Below are positions 50,975 through 58,340 of a stretch of DNA of 64,000 nucleotides, piece by piece. Below the pieces are notes generated by a model, which did not search any database, had not been told where the DNA came from, and worked only from the letters and a program-made list of their open reading frames with translations. The stretch's first letter is position 1, and each line of letters opens with the position of its first letter. A program made the translations under genes and the position numbers. Origin of the DNA: Comamonadaceae bacterium (GTDB lineage: Bacteria > Pseudomonadota > Gammaproteobacteria > Burkholderiales > Burkholderiaceae_C); the NCBI GenBank assembly GCA_027488985.1, contig JAIYAR010000003.1, positions 248,001 to 312,000 on the forward strand, in the 5' to 3' direction.

Positions 50975-52801
50975 ATGGAGCATGCCCCCACCTGGCTGAT
51001 CAACAGTCTGATTTATCTGAGCGCGGCCGTCATTGCCGTGCCCTTGTCCAAAGCTGTAGGCCTTGGCGCCATCATCGGCTACCTGGCAGCTGGCATTGCC
51101 ATCGGCCCCTGGGGCGCCGGACTGGTCAGCAACGTGGAAGACATCCTGCATTTCGCGGAATTCGGTGTGGTGCTGATGCTCTTTCTGGTGGGCTTGGAAC
51201 TGGAGCCCAAACGTCTCTGGAGCCTGCGCCGCTCCATTTTCGGCTGGGGTGCACTGCAGGTGCTGGGTTGCACCGTTTTCTTGATGCTGGTGGCCATGGC
51301 GTTTGGTGCTGATTGGCGCCTGAGTCTGGTCGGAGCCATGGGATTGGCGCTTTCGAGCACTGCGATTGCCTTACAGGTGATGGGCGAGCGCAATCTAATG
51401 CCCACGCAAAGCGGTCAGGCCGCCTTTTCCATTCTTCTGTTCCAGGATGTGGCCGCTATTCCCATCCTCGCCCTGCTTCCCCTGCTTGGCGCGAGCTCCG
51501 GACCAAATGACGCCCTGGCGCCCATGGAATATGCGCAAGCAGCTATAAAAATCATAGCAGTTATTGCCGGCATTGTGCTCGGCGGGCGCTTGTTGCTGCG
51601 GCCCTTGTTCCGCTGGATCGCGCGTTCGCGCACCCCGGAGATATTTACTGCTGCAGCCCTCCTGCTGGTCGTAGGCATCTCGGCGCTGATGCTGCTGGTG
51701 GGCTTGAGCATGGCTTTGGGAGCCTTTCTGGCGGGCGTGCTGCTGGCGGAGAGTGAATACCGGCGAGAGCTGGAAACCGACATTGAGCCTTTCAAGGGGC
51801 TTCTGTTAGGACTCTTCTTTATTGCAGTGGGCATGAGTATCGATTTCGGCGTGCTCTTGGCCTCCCCCGGCACCATGGCCCTGGTGGTGGCCGGCTTCCT
51901 GATCGTCAAAGCCTTGGTAATTTATGGCCTTGCCCGGCATATTGGTTTACCCGGACCCGAGCGGCCGGTCTTCATTCTGTTGCTGGCGCAGGGCGGCGAA
52001 TTTGCATTCGTCGTGTTTCAGGCAGCTGCCGGAGCCCGGGTGTTTTCGTCCTCGACGGCCTCACTGCTCATAGGTGCAGTAGCGGTCTCCATGCTGCTGA
52101 GTCCCTTGCTTTTGGTTGCGGTAGACCGTTGGGTACTCCCGCGCTTTGCCGGCCGGCGTGGCCCCGCCTTGGCGGAGATCACCGAACCCCAGTCAGCACC
52201 GGTCATCCTCGCAGGCTTCGGGCGCTACGGACAAATCGTCGGGCGCGTCATGTTGGCGGAAGGCATTTCCGCCACCGTGCTGGACCACGATGCGGACATG
52301 GTCGAGGCGGCCCGCAGCTTCGGCTACCGGGTGTTTTTCGGGGACGCTACCCGCCTGGACCTTTTACGCACCGCAGGAGCCGCCAGCGCACAAGTTTTGG
52401 TGATCGCAGTGGACGACGTAGAGCAGTCGTTGGCCATCGTGGATCTGGCACGCGAACACTTCCCTGCCCTACCCATCGTGGCCCGGGCCCGTGATGTGAC
52501 CCACTGGAATCAACTGCGCGAGCGCGGGGTTACCTTGGTGGAGCGAGAGCTATTTGAATCCAGCCTGCGTAGCGCACGCAGTGTGCTGGAGGTGCTGGGC
52601 CAACCGGCCCACGCCGCAAGGCAAAGCACCATGCGCTTTCGGCAGCACAACCTGCAACTGTTCGAAAAAATGCGCCCCCACTTCAAAGACCGCAGCAATT
52701 TGATTGCCGCCGTGAAACAGGGTCGCCAGCAGCTTGAAGAGCAAATGGCCCAGGAGCGTGCCGAACGCGAAAAGCAGCGGCGTCCGGGCTGGAGCGACTA
52801 G
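50975..52801 (+). CDS. Monovalent cation:proton antiporter, CPA2 family (KefB/KefC-like)
   Basis: 608 aa from the ATG at 50975. Thirteen-helix antiporter domain (LGAIIGYLAAGIAIGPWG; LLFQDVAAIPILALLPLLG with the ion-binding QD pair) and a C-terminal RCK domain (VILAGFGRYGQIVGRVML, then VLDHDADMVEAARSFG), with a charged Glu/Gln/Arg-rich tail. It probably exports K+ in exchange for H+, under glutathione-type control with its KefF partner. A dispersed repeat copy (R9) encodes a stretch at about 184-198, MEYAQAAIKIIAVIA, forming a helix. Confidence 0.92.
   Translation: MEHAPTWLINSLIYLSAAVIAVPLSKAVGLGAIIGYLAAGIAIGPWGAGLVSNVEDILHFAEFGVVLMLFLVGLELEPKRLWSLRRSIFGWGALQVLGCTVFLMLVAMAFGADWRLSLVGAMGLALSSTAIALQVMGERNLMPTQSGQAAFSILLFQDVAAIPILALLPLLGASSGPNDALAPMEYAQAAIKIIAVIAGIVLGGRLLLRPLFRWIARSRTPEIFTAAALLLVVGISALMLLVGLSMALGAFLAGVLLAESEYRRELETDIEPFKGLLLGLFFIAVGMSIDFGVLLASPGTMALVVAGFLIVKALVIYGLARHIGLPGPERPVFILLLAQGGEFAFVVFQAAAGARVFSSSTASLLIGAVAVSMLLSPLLLVAVDRWVLPRFAGRRGPALAEITEPQSAPVILAGFGRYGQIVGRVMLAEGISATVLDHDADMVEAARSFGYRVFFGDATRLDLLRTAGAASAQVLVIAVDDVEQSLAIVDLAREHFPALPIVARARDVTHWNQLRERGVTLVERELFESSLRSARSVLEVLGQPAHAARQSTMRFRQHNLQLFEKMRPHFKDRSNLIAAVKQGRQQLEEQMAQERAEREKQRRPGWSD
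51514..51558 (-). repeat. Dispersed repeat copy R9 (in the CPA2 antiporter gene, antisense)
   Basis: Minus strand reads GCTATGATTTTTATAGCTGC, TTGCGCATATTCCATG, GGCGCCAG. This is the closest copy to the family core. The gene strand gives MEYAQAAIKIIA. Confidence 0.88.
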
Positions 52802-52929
52802 GGGGGACGACGTTTAATTGTCTCGAGCCTTGTGCCGTTCTCAATCCTTATCTATTGACGAAACCGTCCTGGCACCTTAAGCAACCCTTTGCCGTTAGTT
52901 GACGACTCTGCCTCAACTTCAACGAATGG

Positions 52930-53196
52930 ATGAAAACCTACTTGACGGGACTGGCACCCTATGCCGAGGACATCCCGGCAAACGTGGTGTCGGTGGATGT
53001 TTATGGCAACAAGTTTCTTGGTAAATGGACGGGCATCACCTTCTTGCTCAGGGCAGATGCCAATGCAGATGTCAATCCGGCTTACCGCGATCACATCCAG
53101 TTTTGGATGCACGCCACAGGCAAGAGCTGGATGAAAGTCATCAACAACGACGCCACTACCCTGCCGACCTTGGAAACTTTCTGGGCTGGCAAATAG
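52930..53196 (+). CDS. Small hypothetical protein, possibly a remnant
   Basis: 88 aa (MKTYLTGLAPYAEDIPANVV...), no signal peptide, rich in aromatic residues. The same frame stays protein-like for about nine codons upstream of the ATG (CLNFNEW) until a TGA at 52900, so it may be the C-terminal piece of a longer ancestral protein. I recognise no domain. A 9-bp hairpin follows, which fits a transcribed unit. Confidence 0.45.
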   Translation: MKTYLTGLAPYAEDIPANVVSVDVYGNKFLGKWTGITFLLRADANADVNPAYRDHIQFWMHATGKSWMKVINNDATTLPTLETFWAGK

Positions 53197-53213
53197 CCAC
53201 TCGCCGCTACCGC

Positions 53214-53239
53214 GATGCCCCCAGGGAACAGGGGGCATC
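53214..53239 (+). terminator. Stem-loop after the 88-aa ORF
   Basis: GATGCCCCC pairs with GGGGGCATC around an 8-base loop. A poor T run follows. Either a terminator or a leader hairpin of the next gene. Confidence 0.55.
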
Positions 53240-53279
53240 CTTCCGAATATTGGCATCGCTCCGTGCTAACCTTGGCTTC

Positions 53280-53714
53280 ATGTTCAATCCTTCCCAAGAA
53301 GACGTACGTCGATTTTTTTGCTCAGTTTTTGCAAAGGCGCAAACTGGGCAAGCGATGGAAGCTATCGAAACCATAGCAGCCCAATGGATGGACGAGCATC
53401 CCGAGTACCACTCCGACTTTGCAGATGTAGAGAAGGCGTTGTCGGCCGTGTACGAAGGATCGGAGGGGAGAACCAATCCGTTCCTGCACCTGAGCATGCA
53501 CCTGTCTATCAGCGAACAGTGCAGCATTGACCAGCCCAGGGGCATACGGCAAGCGGTGGAATTGTTGACGCACAAACGGAACTCTTTGCATCAAGCACAC
53601 CACGAAGCCATGGAATGCTTGGGGACCATGCTCTGGGAGAGTCAGCGCGCCGGGCGACCACCGGACGGCGATGCCTACATTGTCTGTGTGCAACGCCATG
53701 CCACACGAGACTGA
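53280..53714 (+). CDS. DUF1841 family protein
   Basis: 144-aa soluble helical protein. It starts MFNPSQEDVRRFFCSVF and has the conserved middle NPFLHLSMHLSISEQCSIDQP, ending with HEAMECLGTMLWESQR, as in DUF1841. Function unknown. The segment EAIETIAAQ is encoded by a weak dispersed-repeat-like sequence (53361-53386). Confidence 0.88.
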   Translation: MFNPSQEDVRRFFCSVFAKAQTGQAMEAIETIAAQWMDEHPEYHSDFADVEKALSAVYEGSEGRTNPFLHLSMHLSISEQCSIDQPRGIRQAVELLTHKRNSLHQAHHEAMECLGTMLWESQRAGRPPDGDAYIVCVQRHATRD

Positions 53715-53733
53715 CACCGGCATTTTCACCAAA

Positions 53734-53752
53734 CCGTCACAGGTATTGTCAC
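53734..53752 (+). promoter_or_regulatory. Tandem GTCAC motif upstream of the Mpo1-like gene
   Basis: CCGTCAC and TTGTCAC occur 12 bases apart, 57 bases before the ATG at 53809, with a -10-like TAGCAT at 53774-53779. This looks like a loosened Pho box (normal period is 11). Evidence is weak. Confidence 0.3.
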
Positions 53753-53808
53753 GACTTTGCCATCATGGCGCGGTAGCATGATTTCTCCGTTTTCAGGAGA
53801 CTCCGCTC

Positions 53809-54423
53809 ATGCAGGAATTTTTTAAGCAACTCAAAATCCAGCGCTGGGACGACCACCGCTATTACCACCACAGCCGCATCAACCAGTCGTTGCACTTGTT
53901 GAGCGCGATCAGCTTTCTGGTCGCCTATGCGCTGCTATTCAAAGACCCGGCCATAGCGGCTCTGGTCGCATGGTTGGTGTCCATGACATCCCGCCAGGCC
54001 GGGCACTTCTTCTTTGAGCCATTGGGATATGACCATGTCAACAAGGCAACCCACGAATACAAAGAAGAGATCAAGGTTGGCTACAACCTCCAACGCAAAG
54101 TAGTGCTCATGGCCATATGGGCGGCGGCACCGGTTGCGCTCTGGATTGACCCCACCCTGTTCGGCTACTTCGAGCCATCCAATGGCATTGAAGCTTTCAT
54201 GCGCCACACCGGCGAACTCTGGCTGTTCGTTGGCGCGGGTGGCCTGATCTTCCGCACCGTGCACCTCTTCTTCATCAAGGACGTCATGTCCGGTCTAGTG
54301 TGGATGACCAAGATCCTGACCGATCCCTTCCACGACATCAAGCTCTATTACAAAGCGCCATTGGCATTGATGCGCGGCGAACTCATTGAGCCTCGCGGCA
54401 ACATGGATCACGCGCCGGGCTGA
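53809..54423 (+). CDS. Mpo1/DUF962-like membrane protein
   Basis: 204 aa with about four helices. Two His-containing motifs match the pattern of Mpo1-like Fe(II)-dependent dioxygenases: YYHHSRINQSLHLLSAI (about 18-34) and SRQAGHFFFEPLGYDH (about 62-77). In yeast, Mpo1 shortens 2-hydroxy fatty acids. The assignment is from motif shape only. It converges on the membrane-anchored aminotransferase gene; a perfect hairpin separates the two. Confidence 0.6.
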   Translation: MQEFFKQLKIQRWDDHRYYHHSRINQSLHLLSAISFLVAYALLFKDPAIAALVAWLVSMTSRQAGHFFFEPLGYDHVNKATHEYKEEIKVGYNLQRKVVLMAIWAAAPVALWIDPTLFGYFEPSNGIEAFMRHTGELWLFVGAGGLIFRTVHLFFIKDVMSGLVWMTKILTDPFHDIKLYYKAPLALMRGELIEPRGNMDHAPG

Positions 54424-54447
54424 CCGGAACCCGCCGCCGGGTTCCGG
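54424..54447. terminator. Stem-loop between convergent genes
   Basis: CCGGAACCC/GGGTTCCGG, perfect 9-bp stem with GCCGCC loop, directly after the Mpo1-like stop codon and 16 bases before the aminotransferase stop. No T run. Confidence 0.6.
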
Positions 54448-54462
54448 CCCTCGACCAAAGGG

Positions 54463-56127
54463 TTAGAACTTGGCGGCCAACATCTCCCGCAGGATTCGGC
54501 GCTTGATTGCCTTGTGCGTCTGGGTGCCATCGGTCCACCACCAGCCGTCCTGCTTCATCGCCTGCCCCGCCGCCACAAACCGGCGGGTCACTTCATCAAA
54601 GTCCGCGTCGCTGAAGTTCAGGCTGAAGATCATGCGACCCGTTCCCACCCAGCTCAGGGCGAGCCCTTGCAAACGCAAATAGTGCTGAAACAACCAGTGG
54701 TAACAACCGGGCTGCGTGTAGGTTACCGTCCAGATAGACGACATGTTGGCCACCCGCACGGGGAAGCCGGCTGCCTCCATCGCCTGGTTCAACTGAGCTG
54801 CCCGGCGGTTCCAGACGCCATCCAGGTCTTCGTAACGGGCCTTCACTTCGGGCGTATCCAACCTGCGCAAAAACGCATTCATGGCACCCATCACATAGGG
54901 GTGGGAATTGAAGGTACCCCGGGCAAAACAAATATCTGCCGGAGCGTCTTCGCGGAAGCGGCGCATCCAGTCCCGCTTGCCGCACAGCACGCCAATAGGC
55001 AGTCCGCCACCCAGTGTTTTTCCATAGGTGACCATGTCGGCACAGACGCCGAAATACTCCTGCGCGCCTCCGGGTGCCAAGCGGAAGCCGACAAACACCT
55101 CGTCAAAAATCAGTGCAATTCCACGCTCATCACAAATCGTGCGCAAGGTCTGCAACCATGCTGTGTAAGCCGCTTTGTCGAACCCGGCTTTGCGCGAACC
55201 ATCCAGCAAGGACGAGTCACTGGGTGCTGCCATATTGGGATGCAGTGCCTGCAGGGGGTTGATCAAGATACAAGCAATGTCTTTGCGCTTGCGCAGTACG
55301 CGCAAGGTGCCCTCGCCCATCTCGGACAAGGTGAAAGTCTCTTTGGCCGTCATCGGGTTGCCGATACCAGGCTGCACATCCCCCCACCAGCCATGGTAGG
55401 AGCCACAAAACCGAACCACCTTTTTGCGACCAGTGTGGTAGCGGGCAAGGCGCACCGCTTGCATGACGGCCTCGGTACCGGACATGTGAAAGGACATCTC
55501 ATCCATCCCCGAAGCCGTGCGAAGGCGCTTCACGTTGTCCACCATAACCGGGTGGTAGGCACCGAGTACCGGTCCCAGGTCGCGGGCGATCGACGTACCC
55601 TCGTCAATGCACTCTTTGTAAAAGTCATTGCCCATCAGGTTGACGCCGTAAGAGCCGGTCAAGTCAATGAACACATTGCCGTCCAGGTCCGTCACGGTGA
55701 CGCCGGAGGACGACTGCAAAAACGAACCGATTTTCAAACCCTGCTTCACCATGGCCTTGAATTGATAAGGCACGCGGTAGGCGCTAACAAACTGCATGTC
55801 CGAAAGACCTTCGATGACAGATGCCCCGGCCTCCAGGGTCTTGGGATAGCGACTGGCAATGCCCTGCACCAGGGAAGCGAAAGCCGCCTTCCGTTGGCTC
55901 ACTACATCGACGGGCGCACCATCAACAGCGAATACTTGATGCTCGTCGTAGGTGTAGTTCGGCAGCAAAGAAGCCAACAAACGTGCGTTGCGCGGATGGC
56001 CAGCCAGCGAGCGGTGCTTGGCCAGCGACAGCTCGGCACGCGCCTTCAGTTTGCGCAAGGCCGCTATGGCCGCTGCCGTGCCCACGCCGGCCAGCAGCAG
56101 GGTTTGGAGTTCTAGAGATTCATTCAC
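54463..56127 (-). CDS. Membrane-anchored class III aminotransferase (glutamate-1-semialdehyde-aminotransferase-like)
   Basis: About 554 aa. The start is taken at GTG 56127, which has AAAGG 8 bases upstream; the frame is open to a GTG at 56136. A single N-terminal helix (LQTLLLAGVGTAAAIAALRKL) anchors a soluble PLP domain, unlike normal GSA aminomutase (about 430 aa, soluble). PLP motifs: MSGTEAVMQAVRLAR, RFCGSYHGWWGDV, LIFDEVFVGFR and the lysine in TYGKTLGGGLPIG. The domain resembles aminotransferases embedded in lipopeptide synthases that aminate fatty acyl chains. Beside a phosphatidylserine decarboxylase and lipid transport genes, a role in an amino-lipid is possible; inferred. Confidence 0.8.
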   Translation of the reverse strand: MNESLELQTLLLAGVGTAAAIAALRKLKARAELSLAKHRSLAGHPRNARLLASLLPNYTYDEHQVFAVDGAPVDVVSQRKAAFASLVQGIASRYPKTLEAGASVIEGLSDMQFVSAYRVPYQFKAMVKQGLKIGSFLQSSSGVTVTDLDGNVFIDLTGSYGVNLMGNDFYKECIDEGTSIARDLGPVLGAYHPVMVDNVKRLRTASGMDEMSFHMSGTEAVMQAVRLARYHTGRKKVVRFCGSYHGWWGDVQPGIGNPMTAKETFTLSEMGEGTLRVLRKRKDIACILINPLQALHPNMAAPSDSSLLDGSRKAGFDKAAYTAWLQTLRTICDERGIALIFDEVFVGFRLAPGGAQEYFGVCADMVTYGKTLGGGLPIGVLCGKRDWMRRFREDAPADICFARGTFNSHPYVMGAMNAFLRRLDTPEVKARYEDLDGVWNRRAAQLNQAMEAAGFPVRVANMSSIWTVTYTQPGCYHWLFQHYLRLQGLALSWVGTGRMIFSLNFSDADFDEVTRRFVAAGQAMKQDGWWWTDGTQTHKAIKRRILREMLAAKF

Positions 56128-56168
56128 GACATTCACCTTTCAATCCAACTTCACTATCAACAATCACC

Positions 56169-57050
56169 ATGCAACTACGCGCACAGATTCAAAAAATCCT
56201 CAGTCAGGAAGACCTGAACTTCCTGCTGACCAACCGCATTCCGCGCCAGGCGCTCACCCGCTTTCTGGGCTGGTTCAGCAAAATCGAGCAGCCGCTGGTG
56301 CGGGATGCCTCTATCGGTATCTGGAAGTACTTCAGCGACCTGGACTTGAGTGAAGCCAAGAAGCCGCGCTTTTCCAGCATGCACGACTGCTTCACCCGCG
56401 AACTCAAGGACGGCGCCCGCCCCGTGGCGCAAGACGTGGATGCCATGACCAGTCCGGTCGATGCCATCGTGGGGGCAAGTGGCCCCATCGAGGGCACGCG
56501 CGTGTTTCAGGCCAAAGGCTTTCCGTACACCCTCGAAGACCTGCTGGGTCCGGACGCCGACGTCAACGAATGGCGCGACGGCAGCTTTGTGACCCTGCGT
56601 TTGACCTCCAGCATGTACCACCGCTTCCACGCGCCCCACAACTGCACGGTTGACGAAGTGCGCTACTTCTCTGGCGATACGTGGAACGTGAACCCGATTG
56701 CACTCAAACGCGTGGAAAAGCTGTTCTGCAAAAACGAACGTGCCTTCATCGGAACCCGGCTGAACGGCTCCGGCCTGCTGAACGGGCAACGGGTGGCTTT
56801 GGTGCCGGTGGCAGCGGTACTGGTGGCCAGCATCCGGCTGCACTTCCTCGACGTGTTGTTTCACCTGAAATACACAGGTCCCAAGACGATTGCCTGCAAC
56901 GCGAGTTTCGAGCGCGGTCAGGAAATGGGCTGGTTTCAGCATGGCTCCACCGTGATCGTGCTGGCGCCCAAGGGCTTTGTTCTGGATGCGGGCCTAGAGC
57001 AAGGGTCGCGCGTGCGAATGGGTCAGCCTCTCCTTCGCTGGCAACCCTGA
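56169..57050 (+). CDS. psd: Phosphatidylserine decarboxylase
   Basis: 293-aa proenzyme of PE synthesis: decarboxylates phosphatidylserine to phosphatidylethanolamine at the inner membrane. Self-cleavage to make the pyruvoyl group should occur at the Gly-Ser of FQHGSTVIVLAPKG (about 258-271). Other conserved parts: MTSPVDAIVGA, MYHRFHAPHNC (His) and FCKNERAFIG. It is divergent from the aminotransferase with only 41 bases between starts, and its end overlaps the converging glycosyltransferase gene by 57 bases. Confidence 0.94.
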   Translation: MQLRAQIQKILSQEDLNFLLTNRIPRQALTRFLGWFSKIEQPLVRDASIGIWKYFSDLDLSEAKKPRFSSMHDCFTRELKDGARPVAQDVDAMTSPVDAIVGASGPIEGTRVFQAKGFPYTLEDLLGPDADVNEWRDGSFVTLRLTSSMYHRFHAPHNCTVDEVRYFSGDTWNVNPIALKRVEKLFCKNERAFIGTRLNGSGLLNGQRVALVPVAAVLVASIRLHFLDVLFHLKYTGPKTIACNASFERGQEMGWFQHGSTVIVLAPKGFVLDAGLEQGSRVRMGQPLLRWQP

Positions 57051-58277
57051 GGCGACCGCCTTGGTCACGGCGGCCGAAGCAAAAGGCCGACCGTGGCGCT
57101 CCAAGACTGAGCGCAAAGTCTGCAAGAAGGTATCGGCCACGGCATCCCAGCTGCGGTCAACCACAGCTTTGACAGCAGCGGTGCGAAAGCGCCTCACGCG
57201 CTCCGGATCCACCGCCAGCTGCACGGCAGCATTCACAAAAGAAACGTCATCTCCGGTCGGCACCAGTACGCCGTTATCGCCACTCTCAATGAGCTCCAAG
57301 GCAGCCGCGCAGTCGTAAGACACCACTGCCAGACCGCTGGCCATGGCCTCGGGCACTACGTTCCCATACGTCTCGGTCATGCTAGGAAACAAGAACAAAT
57401 CTGCCGAGGCATAGTGCACCGCCAAGTCACCGCCTTTTTGCACGCCGGCAAACAAGGCTTCGGGGCAGGCTTCAGTGAGCGCCTTGCGCAAGGGGCCGTC
57501 GCCCACGAACACCAGTTTGACATCAGGGACCCGTGCCTTGATCGCCCGGAAAGCGGCCACGACCAGTCCGACATTTTTTTCTTTGGCCAGACGCCCCACC
57601 AGCAAAATGACAGGCTCATCGCCTTGAACACCCCATTGCTTGCGAAGAGACTCCGAGCGATGCTGCGGACCAAACTGCTCCAAAGCCACACCGCGAGATA
57701 GCAAAGTCACGTTCTCGTAACCGCGCGCCGTGAGATCTTGCACCAGGCTACGGGTGGGCACCATGGTGGCTTGGGTGCGGTTGTGCAACTTGCGCAGGTA
57801 CGACTCAATCGGCGTCTTCAGAAGGCCGATGCCATAGTGCTGGGAATAGCTCTGGAAGTTCGTATGAAACGAGCTGGTGATAGGGAGTTGCAACTTGCGT
57901 GCTGCCGCGACCGCTGACCAACCCAAGGGGCCTTCTGTGACCACATGCACGATGTCGGGACGCCGCTCTCCCCAAAGCTTGAGCAACCGGTTTTTGGAGG
58001 GCATGCCGAATCTCAACTCTCCGTAAGCCGGAAGAGGTACGCCTTTGGAAAGCACCTCGTCCAAGCCTTCATGCTGCACAACCGACTGTTCGCGCGATTG
58101 GCGCGGTCGCACCACCTGGACAGAGTGGCCTTTTTGCAGCAAGCCGTTCACAAGCCACCCTAGAGTCATGGCGACGCCATTCACTTCTGGTGGGAAAGTT
58201 TCAGTCACGACGGCAACCCGCAAACTGGACTGTTGCGGAGCGAAGGACTCGATCAGGAGGTCGTCGGAGGTTTTCAC
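56994..58277 (-). CDS. GT4-family glycosyltransferase (MgtA/SqdX-like)
   Basis: 427 aa from a GTG. GT-B fold with the N-terminal VAVVTETFPPEVNGVAMTLG and the C-terminal donor motif FLFPSMTETYGNVVPEAMASG (E-x7-E). It resembles enzymes that add hexose to diacylglycerol or mannose to lipid carriers. LplT and PSD nearby suggest a membrane glycolipid product. The sugar and acceptor are not determinable here. Ribosome site is weak; an internal start is possible. Confidence 0.85.
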   Translation of the reverse strand: MKTSDDLLIESFAPQQSSLRVAVVTETFPPEVNGVAMTLGWLVNGLLQKGHSVQVVRPRQSREQSVVQHEGLDEVLSKGVPLPAYGELRFGMPSKNRLLKLWGERRPDIVHVVTEGPLGWSAVAAARKLQLPITSSFHTNFQSYSQHYGIGLLKTPIESYLRKLHNRTQATMVPTRSLVQDLTARGYENVTLLSRGVALEQFGPQHRSESLRKQWGVQGDEPVILLVGRLAKEKNVGLVVAAFRAIKARVPDVKLVFVGDGPLRKALTEACPEALFAGVQKGGDLAVHYASADLFLFPSMTETYGNVVPEAMASGLAVVSYDCAAALELIESGDNGVLVPTGDDVSFVNAAVQLAVDPERVRRFRTAAVKAVVDRSWDAVADTFLQTLRSVLERHGRPFASAAVTKAVASGLPAKERLTHSHARPLL

Positions 58278-58340
58278 ATGTCCGAGACTAGGGATCCTAC
58301 ATAACAGCTTGATGATGCTTTTTTGACAGTTTGACGTATT

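Noticed and set aside
53361..53386. GCTATCGAAACCATAGCAGC in the DUF1841 gene as a tenth repeat copy
   Set aside because: The first half fits but the TTGCGCA part is lost; left as a possible decayed copy, not annotated.
54514..56115. 533-codon plus-strand frame opposite the class III aminotransferase
   Set aside because: Antisense shadow; the minus-strand frame carries all PLP motifs.
58278..58340. GTCAAA direct repeats upstream of the glycosyltransferase as a Pho box
   Set aside because: The period is 8 rather than 11 and the match is poor.
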